Assembly (NCBI GenBank): GCA_036365145.1
Contig: JAEOAD010000031.1
Coordinates: 7,226,001 to 7,290,000 of the forward strand
DNA from: Orientallactaga sibirica
Lineage: Eukaryota > Chordata > Mammalia > Rodentia > Dipodidae
Direction: 5' to 3'
Length of the DNA: 64,000 nucleotides
Shown here: piece after piece, positions 54,860 through 64,000 of the stretch
How positions within the stretch are numbered: the stretch's first letter is position 1
How the letters are laid out: each line of letters starts with the position of its first letter
Notes under the pieces: generated by a model
The model's database searches: none
Seen by the model: the letters and a program-made list of their open reading frames with translations, nothing else
Told to the model about the DNA's origin: nothing
Made by a program: the position numbers and the translations under genes

Positions 54860-55075
54860 TAAAAAATATTTTCATTTTATTTATTTGAGAGAGAGAGAGG
54901 GAAAGAGGCAGATAGAGAGAGAATGAGCTTGCCAGAACCTTCCACCACTGCAAACAATCTCCAGATGCATGCGCTACCTTGTGCTTCTGGCTTACACAGG
55001 TCTGGGGGAATTGAGCCTGGGTCCTTTGGCTTGGCAGGCAAGTGCCTTAACTGCTAAGCTATTTCTTGAGCCCAA
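54860..55075 (-). mobile_element. tRNA-derived B2-superfamily SINE
   Basis: Reverse copy, GAGCTTGCCAGAACCTTCCA to AAGCTATTTCTTGAGCCC. Confidence 0.91.
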
Positions 55076-55117
55076 GTTTCTTTTTTTCCTCCCTTCCTCC
55101 CCTCCCTCCCTCCCTTC

Positions 55118-55270
55118 CATTTTTTGGTTTTTCGAGGTAGGGTCTTGCTCTAGCCCAGGCTGACCTGGAATTCACTACATAGTCTCAGGTTGACTTCAAA
55201 CTAATGGCAATCCTCCTACATCTGCCTCCAGAGTGCTGGGATTAAAGGCGTGTGCCACCATGCCTGGCTT
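55118..55270 (-). mobile_element. B1 SINE
   Basis: Reverse B1 after a CCCT-rich run; TTTTTCGAGGTAGGGTCTTGC reduced to a typical B1 start, ends GCCACCATGCCTGGC. Confidence 0.93.
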
Positions 55271-56029
55271 CCATGTTTCATTTTGTAAGACAAGGTCCTG
55301 TCTTGTTTAGTCCACGTGGACCTTGAGCTCAAGATCCTCCTGTTTCAGTTTACTGGGTGCTGGGTTTATAGGCCTGTGCACCACACCCAGATGTGATTGA
55401 GTTCTGACTGGATGGCACAATGTGTCTGTCATGTCCCACCTCCTATCACTGATTTGCATGTGGCCTGTGAAGCGGAGGGAGGCGACTCAGATGCCTGGCT
55501 GAGGCTGAGACTGTGTCAAGAGCAGCCCTCACCCCATCCAAGGGCCTCCTTCAGTTTCCCCACCAGCCTAATGAAGAAAGCAGTGTGGTGACCCCTGCAC
55601 CCCTTTCCACTGTAATGTCTTATAACTGCACAAGCAGAGGCTCAGGTATACTTGTCATCTACCAAAATCCAATCCTTTAGCTAGTGGCTTTCAGTTGGCC
55701 CTTGGTGTACTGGAGCTCTATTTCCCAGACAGGAAAATGGAGGTTTTCGGTGATGTGTCACAAGGCGGTTAAGTCTCCAGGCTCCGGATTGTGATTCTGT
55801 CCCCAGAGGGTGAGTTGGCCTCAGCTCTGGTGCCTCCCCTACCTCCACCAGCTCATCACAGCACCACCGCAGTACCTTAGCGAGCTCTAGAGGGCGCTGT
55901 TGTCCAGCTCTGTAGCAAGACACAGCATTGAATGGGAAACAAGAGGCCCCCATTTAGGGAGCAAGAGTTGAAGTGGAAGATTGCACATCTGGCTATGGTT
56001 GGTCTACAGCAGTCTGTCTGCTCATTAAT

Positions 56030-56160
56030 TAATTACTTCATTCATTTATTCATTCGGTCAACCAGCCTATTGTGTGTGCCCGGCACTGGGTTAGGCACAG
56101 CACACATCAGATACAAAGGTCCCTGCCTTAGCTTCAAGGCAACCCTATAAGGGACTTCAC
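56030..56160 (-). mobile_element. L2-like fragment
   Basis: CATTCATTTATTCATTCGGT then GTGTGCCCGGCACTGGGTTA is the reversed L2 3' end. A MIR-like piece follows (56190-56260). Confidence 0.55.
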
Positions 56161-56489
56161 AGTCAGTGGATTTTTGCTGGGTCTTGAACTGTCACCAGTT
56201 TGCAGATAAGAATCCAAGGCTCAGAGAGGTGAAGCTATTTCCCCGCCGTACACAGAACTGGCAACCTACCCACCCTGAACACCTCAGTCTTCTCACAAGC
56301 AAGCCCTGTGGATCTTCTTGTGGAGAGCTGTGTGTAGGGGCGTGGTGTGCCCACATTGCCCACACATGCCCCTCCCCTGGCAGAAGCCACTGCTATGGCA
56401 ACGAGCCCCAAACAACAGCCTTCTTTGGTTTGGCAATCACATGTCCATACCTGCTGATGTTGTAACTTTCCATGGCAGCCTCAAAGTTA

Positions 56490-56625
56490 ATAATAACAGC
56501 TGTGATTTTATTGTAGGTCTACTTTGTGCCAGGGTCTCTACTGCCTCATGACTGCCCCACAAGTCCATTTCACAGATGCAGAAACAGGCTCAAAAGGGTA
56601 AGTACGCTGCCCACAGGCACACAGT
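56490..56625 (+). mobile_element. MIR
   Basis: TAATAACAGCTGTGATTTTA, TACTTTGTGCCAGGGTCTCT, CAGATGCAGAAACAGGCTCA match the MIR core order. Confidence 0.7.
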
Positions 56626-57714
56626 TTGGATTTCGACTTCAACTGGAGCCATTAGAACCCACGTTCTTCTATTGGGTCACTGAGGCCCTGCCTTCTCCTT
56701 CTTCCCATTTGCTGTCTGGTTTTGGCTGCTTCCCAAACCCTCCCTCTGCTTATGGCTGGTGGATCCATGTGGGTGTGGCCTGGCCCTGAACCCATATGAT
56801 GCTGGAGCACTATCTTGCCTTGGCCCAACGGACATTTTGTGCTGCATGGTGAGTGTGTGTGTTGGGGAGTGGCAGGTGCCATCCTAGTACTATGAAAGGG
56901 GCCTGGCAGCGTTCCTGGACTATCTCCATTACGTGCAGGTAGCATTACCTTTTCACATGGTGACAATAACAACAAATATCTCCAGACATGGCTAATGTAG
57001 CCCCTCATTTGGACTCGTGGTTTATAAACATGAGAGGCCAGGGTCAAGTTAACAGACTGTGCCCCTCATTAGATCGTAAGAAGGGGAGGACAGGAAGAGC
57101 CAATGGCTTCTTCACACCTGACACAGTACCTGGTCCTTGACAAATGTGGATGAATGAATGAATGGCCTCTGTGGATGGATGTGGGACATTCTGGGGTGAG
57201 GATCTGAAAGTCTGGGCTCCTATAGAGCTCTTTGCCTGTCTATTTTAGGGTGGCCTGGGGCACAGTCCTTTTTTCCTCTCTGGGCCATGGGTCCCCTTTG
57301 TGATCTTTAAAGAAGGGTCATTATAGGTCCTGAGGACTGGACATCCATGGTCTGGGGACAGCCAGAGACCAGAGGGGCTGTCCCCAGGCTGTCTAGCCCA
57401 ACCTTTCCCCTTCTTGCAAGTGCCTCGCACGTCAAATCAATTGCATAAGCAGGCAGACCCCTCCCCACAAAATGAACCTCCCCCTCGGGAGACACGGCTC
57501 TTTTTTTTATTTTTTATTTTTTGGTTGGATGTCTTATAAAAGGAAAAACATGGAACCTCAAAGGTAAGCAAATAGCCAAATGGTGATGTGCAGCATCACA
57601 CGCCCCAAATCCACCCATTCATGAGTTTAACAAAAAGCTTCTTTAGGATACACTGTAAGGCCATTGAGAGGGAGTGAAGTTGCCTCTCACACACCCCAGC
57701 CAGCCCACAGGGCC

Positions 57715-57717
<3 letters not shown>

Positions 57718-57753
<36 letters not shown>
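57718..57753. repeat. (CA)n microsatellite
   Basis: About 18 CA dinucleotides. Confidence 0.97.
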
Positions 57754-57757
<4 letters not shown>

Positions 57758-58369
57758 CTGCACACAAGGAGGCTCTGAGATTTTAAAAGTAAACTCAACC
57801 ATTTCCGTTCTTGCCCTGGATTCAACTTTTGGAAAAAAAAAAAAAAAGAACCATTTTACTGGTTTCCCTACAAACTCCCCCTCTAGTCCGCCCGTTGCCT
57901 GTGCTTGCACTCCCTCTAGCATGCCCTGTCCCTCCTTTACAGAGTCCTTTAGCAGGCATCTGTCTTGGGCCTGGAGGAAGGGTCACACTATCCCCAGAGG
58001 AGCCACTGCTGCAGAGACAAGAGCACCAGAGAAGCTCCCATCAGAGCTCAGAGCATGGCCAGGGACAGACAGGCACACACTCCTGTTTTCAAGATGTGCT
58101 CCAACCGTCTGCCTCTGGCCTCCTTTCAGAGCAGCACTCACCTGTCCTCTCCTTGGTCCCCTTGTACAAAGGGTGTCCTGCTTCCTCTCTGACTCTGGCT
58201 CCTCTCTTGAACTTGCCTTTCCCCCCTCAAGCCCAGTCTCTACCTCTAGCTGCTTTCACTCTGGACATTTAGGGGTCAGGGTGTTGGCACAACTGCAGCA
58301 AAGACACCCCAGTGCCTGCCACCTGGAGCCATGAAGCAGTGGTTTCTCAGAGACAGAATGATGGCTGCT

Positions 58370-58495
58370 TCCTTTCTTTTCTCTTTCTTTCCTCTCCTCT
58401 CCTTTATTCTTCTCTTCTCTCCTCTCCTTTCCCCTCTCTCCCCCTCCTTTCTTCTCTCCTCTTGTCTCCTCTCCTTTCCTCTTCTTTCTCTTTTG
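58370..58495. repeat. Polypyrimidine (CTTTCCTCTCC)-rich tract
   Basis: About 125 bp of C and T with only scattered other bases. Confidence 0.93.
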
Positions 58496-59052
58496 AGCTA
58501 TATCCTCAGCCAGCCCTTGGCTTTTTGAGACAGGCTCTCACAATGAGGTTCAGGGTGGCCTTGAACCCTTGTAGCCCAGGCTGAGCTCCAACTCAAAGTG
58601 CTGGGATTATAGCATGCACTACTACACCTCATTATTATTACAACTCGTAGCTTTCCAACATTTCAAAAGCACAAGTTTCAATAAGAAACATATTATGCAA
58701 ATACAAAATGTGTATATTTGCATATATACATATATATGAGGAACATATATCCTCTCATAGAGGGCTGCAAAATACACAATGGAAATAAAAGCTGCCAGAA
58801 ACAATATTTGCCCTTACTACATGGGAGGAACCATAAAATTATTTACTCTTTTCTATCTTATTAAAACCCCAACTGAATTGGTATCTCAGTCTTCAGATGG
58901 ACAACTTGTGTACAAGATGTCTTTGCAGGCAGAAATGGACTAAAGGTTAGACTCCACACACGGGGACCTGTAGGCTTCCCTGGCTCAGCTATGGGCTCCT
59001 CGTACTCAACCAGCAGGGCTTGGAAAGGGATCCAGTTCTAAAAGATACCATT

Positions 59053-59079
59053 TAAAAAAAAAAAAAAAAAAAAAAAAAG
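59053..59079. repeat. Poly(A) run
   Basis: About 26 A with no recognised SINE body before it. Confidence 0.9.
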
Positions 59080-59267
59080 AACCAACGACCTGCAAGTCCA
59101 CACAAACACTGACCCACAGTCTCTAAGCAAACTCAAAGCTGGTTGTATCTTGAATTCATGATTTGTGACCCCAAGGGGGTCTGGAGGCCAGCTCAGGAGA
59201 AGAGTGAAGATTTGTGGTGCCTGCAGAGGGCTGACAAGATGTCCACATTATATATTTTTAATCCTTA

Positions 59268-59575
59268 CAAACATCTACCCCTGCTGGTTCCCCCAGCCAC
59301 ACTCACACCCCTTTTGAGAGATGAGGAAACTGAACCTCAGGGAGGCTCAAAAATCTCAAGTTGGGAATGGTGGCACACACCTTTAATCCCAGCACTTGGG
59401 AGGCAGAGGTAGAAGGATTGCCGTGAGTTCAAGGCCACCCTAAGACTACATAGTGGATTCTAGGTCAGCCTGGGCTAGAGTGAGACCCTACCTCAAAAAA
59501 AAAAAAATCTCATCAAACTCATGTAGCAATAAGTGGCTGAGCTGGGACTTGAACATTGATCTGCCTTGCACACCA
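59268..59575 (+). mobile_element. MIR interrupted by B1
   Basis: GAGATGAGGAAACTGAACCT on the left and AAGTGGCTGAGCTGGGACTT on the right are MIR; a B1 (59362-59508) separates them. Confidence 0.7.
59362..59508 (+). mobile_element. B1 SINE
   Basis: GGGAATGGTGGCACACACCT to GTGAGACCCTACCTCAAAAA. Confidence 0.93.
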
Positions 59576-61497
59576 CCCTTATGGCTCTTCTCCACCCTTT
59601 CAGGAGGTGAGCTCTCTCTTGGAGCCCAATTTACCAGCTGGCGAGTGGGCCACCTCGGCAAGCATGGATGGGGTGCTGCCAGGATTGCGGTGTGTGCAGG
59701 TCATCTTGAATGCCTGAGTGTGTAGATGGTTTCCAAACATTAAAGAAAGACTCTCGATGTGACAATGGATTATTTAAGTATGATTTTCATGGACAATTTT
59801 AAGAAAAGCAAAACTACTTAGTACTACAATGTATAACAATATCAGACAGTTCCTGAGTACTTTCTGGGTGGCACATGGCCCCTTGTTCTGTCCTTTCAGC
59901 TAGTATTTGAATGCCCACTGAACCAGCTCAGAGCAGAGAGCCTGGCCCCTGGGTGGCGCTCAGGAGAAACCGCACAATGAATGAACAAACTGGGCCTGGC
60001 GCTTGAGACTCCACATAAGTATATTCCAATCAGCATTTCTCAAGATCTCTTCCTTTTGTTAATTCCTTTGCCTAAAACTTTGAAAAGTGGATAGGTGGCT
60101 CATTCTGGAACGTTTTCTTTCATGTTGGAAACACCCCCTTTCCCACTGCTTCTACCCTTGTGAAGCCCTGAGGGGTTTCTCCCCATTACCCTGTGCATGG
60201 CAGCAGAATATCTCTGGGCTTGGTGGCCTTTCTTCACACGGTGTCCTAACTGGCCTTGCCCAGAGCACACAGCTCACCTGATGTGACTCCTCATGTCTTC
60301 CAGAGAGAAGGAAGGAGAGACAGACTTACAGTTGAAACTTCGGATCTCTTAGCTAGGACGAGGGACTGGCTATGGCCTCACAGACCTATTCTAGTTCCTG
60401 TCTTCTTCGTTAAGTCACTTTTAGAAAGTCATTGCACTTTTTAAAGTTCCCTTTCTTTTCTCGTGAGAAGAGATGACCTGGGACATGGTGGGATGCCATA
60501 GGTTATTTCCAGGGTCCGGAGTTGCAGACATCCATCCAGTGCAACACAGGAGCAGAAGCACTAACACTGAGCCAACTCCACAGTGGCTTTCTCCCTTTGC
60601 TCCCAGGGGCCACCCCCACAGAACTGGACCCGATACCCCCACCAAAAAGCAGGGACCTGAGCAGCTTAGTGGCAAATGCCCACTGGATTCCTGCTTGCTG
60701 GCTCAGGATTAGAAGAAGCACGAGGATGGGAAAGTTTGGGCTGGATCCTCTCTCTCCAAGAAGACAGCCTTGCACCCCCGCAGTTTGCTCTGGCCTCGGA
60801 TGTAGGCTCTGTTGACATTCTGACAGCCTCCTGCCTGGCCCCAGCATTGGAAGAGTTGCTGCTTCATTCTTAGGGAAGCCCAGAGATGGATCCTGTCTCC
60901 ACCTCCCCTCCTCTTCCTACCTTGAGAATGTCGAGAGCTAGGTACTAGTGTCTCCTGAGGACAGCTCAGTAGCCATGTCCTGGGTTCTGTCAATCTCTTC
61001 CCAGCTCCTTCCCAACTCTCTGGGTGCCCTGTAACTCTGGGGTAAGCCAAGTGGTCCAAGAAGTGGGACCCCTGGATTCTCTCACCTTTGTTCAGGCACC
61101 TGCCGCCTGTCTGACCTACAGTCCACATCATTTTATTGATTCTCTAGTCTCTTGGCAGAGCGCAGGCCAAGACTCTGGGAGAGGAAACCCTCCCTGGGAG
61201 TGCCAAGAGGCACAGCGGGGATTTGAACCCACAGTTCCTTGACTCTAAAGCTACTTCTGTCCACTGCACATCAGTAGAGCCTCCCAGACGTTAGAACGTG
61301 AAAGCGCTCAGGAGACCAGAGCCCCTCCGCACGTGCTCCCATCCACTGAGTGCCAACAGCCAAGAGTTTGCTCAACTCCAGTGTGGACTGAGCTGGTGAT
61401 GTTAGGAGCGGCAGCACTCACACACCAAGCAGGGACATCTAAGCACTCTAGGACGCCCAGGGGACAGAGCTCCTCCGGTGGGGAAGGAGACAGTTAC

Positions 61498-61880
61498 CTT
61501 GAAGAGTTGGGCTCCCTTCCTCCAAGAACTTCAGTCCCGTATATATGCCTAGCGAGGCAGCCAGGGACTCCTGGGGCCCCCAGGCCCGGGTCTCGCTGTG
61601 CCACCGAGAGGATGCTCTCCGAGACGGCCCGGAGTACCACTCCTGCTGGCGTCCTGTCCGCAGGTCTCCACAGGCGGTGGCTTCAGCGCCAGCCAGCTAG
61701 CTTGCAGATCGAGGGAAGGGACCCAGAAAGATGCTCGGAACCCCCCTTGGCACCCGCTTCGGATGCCAGCCGGCGAGGGTACGGAAAGGAGCGAGACCGA
61801 GCGAGGGACCTTGAGCCGTGCGGTGCGCGTCCTCAGCTCCGGGAGCCCCCTCTGGAACCGCGGGGAGGTAGGTGGGCGGG
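61498..61880 (-). other. ACAN: Probable ACAN exon 1 (5'UTR)
   Basis: On the minus strand the GC-rich block runs into a good donor, CTTCAAG|gtaact, with the last exon base at 61498. Exon 2 begins with non-coding GTGAACT just before the start codon, so an upstream untranslated exon is needed, and this is the only convincing CpG-island-linked donor seen. The transcription start is not determined; 61880 is a guess that allows a few hundred bases of 5'UTR. Mammalian ACAN has a non-coding first exon far upstream of exon 2, which fits the 33-kb gap. Confidence 0.55.
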
Positions 61881-62320
61881 CATGGCGCGCGGTGACACAT
61901 ACATAGGGGCGGGCGGGGGAGGGGAGGGTGAGGGGCCGGAGGGGGCGAGCGCGCTGGGAAACCCCACCCCCGGGGTGGGGGACAGAGAGGTGGCCCGCAG
62001 GGAGGGGGGTGGCGGAGGATGGGAGGGGAGGATGGGCGGGCAGCGGCGTCCGGCGCGCGCTGGACCCCGGCTCGGGACCCACGCGCCTCCGGGGAAGCCT
62101 CGGGCGTGCAGGGCGCGAGAGGAGCGCTGCCCGGCGGCGGCGCGGACCCGGCGGCTCGGGGCCCGCGGCGTACGGCGGCGCGCCGAGCGCTGGGGAGCCC
62201 GCGTCTGCATTGCGGTCCAGGCGGCCCCGCAGGATGGCACCCGCAGAGCAGATCTGGGGGCCGGGATTCCCGGGAGCCCCGCGGAGGTCTGCAACTGAGG
62301 CCCGGAGAGAGATGCGGTCG
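61590..62320 (-). promoter_or_regulatory. ACAN: CpG island, probable ACAN promoter
   Basis: This stretch is far richer in G+C and CpG than the rest of the window, densest from 62040 to 62290. It holds several Sp1-type GC boxes, for example GGGGCGGGCGG near 61908 and GGGCGGGC near 61870 and 62035. No TATA box lies upstream of the inferred first exon, matching the known TATA-less, GC-rich character of aggrecan promoters. Strand is inferred from the gene; divergent transcription is possible. No SINE interrupts the island. Confidence 0.7.
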
Positions 62321-62889
62321 CGGAGGGCACGACCCCTTCTCTTGGGCCACGATCTGGAAGAACCCAGATGGAGCAGTTGACAGAAAGTTTTGGGGGTGGG
62401 GTACTCCCCAAGATGGCAGGGAGGATAGGTAGGGGAGGCAAGGCGGCAGCGGAGAAGATGCACCAGGAGCTGGGAAGGGACAAAAAGAGGAGGGGGGGGG
62501 TCTTCAAAAATCCAGGAGGGACCAGGGACATCCCAAATGAAGCAGGAATTCGCCAACTAAAGCTCCCGTACCTCTATTGCACTCTTTAGTAATTTTGAAA
62601 ACGAATTAAAATAAAAAAATACCCGAACAGCCTTTGAATACCTTCTGTGAGCCAGTTACAGCATACATTAACATTAAGTTCTCTAAAGAGCTCAATAAAA
62701 TTAATATTACACCTTAATCTCCACCCCCACACCTCTGCCAAAGATGTGTTAACTATGGGGCTCAGAAAGTGGTGGAATTCCTTACTCAAGCCAGGGAGGG
62801 AATTCAGCCCCAAGGTCACCCTCTCTCCGCTACACAAGCAGCTGGACAAATATTAATTAGGGAATCCATGTTTGTAATGAAGGGAACAG

Positions 62890-63085
62890 ATGTTTATTGA
62901 TCATCTAGTTTTGTAACAAGGCTAAAGAACATATATTAGCCATGAAGTTATGTGCCGGCTGCTGCACAGTACAGTGGCCTTTTAAGTGAATATGACTCCC
63001 AGCTGCACACGACGGAACTGAGTCTCCAAGGCCACCTAGCTAGCGCGAAGGGGATGTGAGGCAGGTTGACATCATGCCACACTGC
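62890..63085 (+). mobile_element. MIR-like fragment
   Basis: GATGTTTATTGATCATCTAG and GACGGAACTGAGTCTCCAAG, GCCACCTAGCTAGCGCGAAG fit a diverged MIR in the 5' flank. Confidence 0.5.
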
Positions 63086-63542
63086 CTTCTGAAGGATGCA
63101 AAAGAGTCAAGATAATGGAAGAGTTTGGTCATTTGAAAAACTGGATTCTGAGAATCAAAGGACATTAGTGTCAGAAAGCCCTGGGAGGCATGTAGACACT
63201 TGTCCCATCCAGCTCAGGGGTCCCATTCCTTTGGTAGTCTTTCTGATCCCAGTTGTCCCACCTCTATGGAAATATTTGGCAGCTATCCGATGTCTTTGCC
63301 AGACTATCTGATCCCTTCTGCTACCACTGGTGAGTCCTTACCCCCATCCCTCTCTTTCCCATGTGTGGTCTCCGTGTGCCAGCTGGGGGCTTGTTATGAA
63401 CATAAAATCTCTCAGGCCCACTCTGCTGACTCAGAATCCAGTCTTTCACGAGGTCCCTGGAGGATGTCACACACCAGCTAAAGCAGGAGAAGCGTGGTGA
63501 CGTTACTCTGCATGATGTCATGCAGTCGTCAGATCACAGAAG

Positions 63543-63645
63543 GGCGGGTGGGAGAAGTGGTTCAGTAGATAAAGCGCTTGTGAACCCGAGTCTGTGTCCC
63601 CAGAATCCATGTAAAGCCAGATACAGTGGCGTCTATCTGTGATTC
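63543..63645 (+). mobile_element. tRNA-derived SINE fragment
   Basis: GGGAGAAGTGGTTCAGTAGA, GAATCCATGTAAAGCCAGAT; a B2-like head without the usual tail. Confidence 0.55.
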
Positions 63646-64000
63646 CCAGCTCTCCTGCAGCAAGATGGGAGGCAGACACAAGACAGATGGATCTCGGGAA
63701 GCCAGTGGGCCAGATAGCTTGGTCTAAGCAGTGGGGGAAAAGAGACGCTCCTCAAGTGAGGTGGAAGGTGAGGACTGACAGTGGAGGTTGTCCTCTGATC
63801 TCTACATGTGTGCTGCGGCATGTGTGTAGCATGCATGCAGATACATAAATGCACATCCTATCCACGGAGCACAGCAGAAGCACAGAAGGCAGCACTCTCG
63901 GAAGAGGGATGAACTCCGAAAGAATGGGATGACATCCCTTCTGATAACTTGCCAGCTTTCTCTATGACATGCCCCACAGGCCTGACAGTACATTTTGCTC

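Larger units (their letters stand above)
28525..61497 (-). other. ACAN: ACAN intron 1 (about 33 kb)
   Basis: No protein-coding exon is supported anywhere in this span: open frames are short and coincide with SINEs or microsatellites. SINEs, MIR and L2 fragments and simple repeats are listed separately. Stretches with few recognised repeats are about 28.5-29.1, 31.2-32.9, 33.4-35.0, 40.8-41.9, 43.1-44.7, 47.7-49.2, 51.4-52.9, 53.5-54.6, 55.4-58.3 and 59.6-61.5 kb. Regulatory elements would be expected in these, but none can be called from sequence alone. Confidence 0.75.
62321..64000. other. 5' flank of ACAN
   Basis: Beyond the CpG island there is AT-richer sequence with MIR-like fragments (about 62745-62830 and 62890-63085) and a tRNA-derived SINE fragment (63543-63640). 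No further gene is recognised before the window ends. Confidence 0.7.

Noticed and set aside
61539..61550. TATA-like GGCATATATAC on the minus strand near 61545
   Set aside because: It lies only about 45 bp before the exon 1 donor, downstream of the GC boxes, so it would leave almost no exon 1. It is more likely part of the 5'UTR.
61333..62298. A 321-codon plus-strand open frame across the CpG island
   Set aside because: Same compositional cause. A divergent non-coding transcript is possible, but nothing supports a protein.
61549..62556. A 335-codon minus-strand open frame across the CpG island
   Set aside because: Arg/Pro/Ala-rich translation typical of GC-rich DNA. It overlaps other equally long frames on both strands, with no recognised domain.

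Overview
This is a vertebrate nuclear window, almost certainly from a dipodoid rodent such as a jerboa. That call rests on very abundant B1-type SINEs together with tRNA-derived B2-superfamily SINEs ending in CTCTCAAATAAATAAATA. The species assignment is inference from repeat sequence and could not be searched. The window carries one protein-coding gene, ACAN (aggrecan, the large chondroitin-sulphate proteoglycan of cartilage). It lies on the minus strand, so transcription runs from high to low coordinates.

Layout in transcription order. From about 62.3 to 61.6 kb is a GC-rich CpG island with no TATA box at the expected place; the probable 5'UTR exon 1 ends at 61498. Intron 1 is about 33 kb (61497-28525) and full of SINEs. 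Exon 2 (28524-28448) carries the start codon and signal peptide. Exon 3 (24834-24451) is the Ig-like V domain. Exons 4-5 and 6 are the two Link modules of G1. Exon 7 is the interglobular domain, with intact MMP and aggrecanase cleavage sites. Exons 8-9 and 10 are the two Link modules of G2. Exon 11 is the KS-side linker. Exon 12 (5397-1168, 4230 bp) encodes the residual KS segment, the CS1 tandem repeats and CS2. The frame stays open through every junction, with exon phases and lengths consistent throughout. The eleven coding exons give 2166 complete codons plus one base. The window ends in intron 12, so the G3 domain (C-type lectin and Sushi modules, stop codon, 3'UTR) lies outside.

The most interesting structures are these. 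The 60-bp CS1 array has about 29 units and falls into two separately homogenised blocks. One block contains a 120-bp higher-order repeat that spreads a unit variant with fewer Ser-Gly sites. In intron 3, a small structured RNA-like sequence with a poly(A) tail has been inserted into a B1 element, flanked by a perfect 15-bp target-site duplication; its fold and ACA-like end suggest an H/ACA snoRNA retrocopy. Intron 1 contains nested retroelement insertions whose order can be read from their duplications. Long polypyrimidine tracts occur in several introns.

No second protein-coding gene is supported. The long open frames antisense to exon 12 and across the CpG island are compositional shadows.
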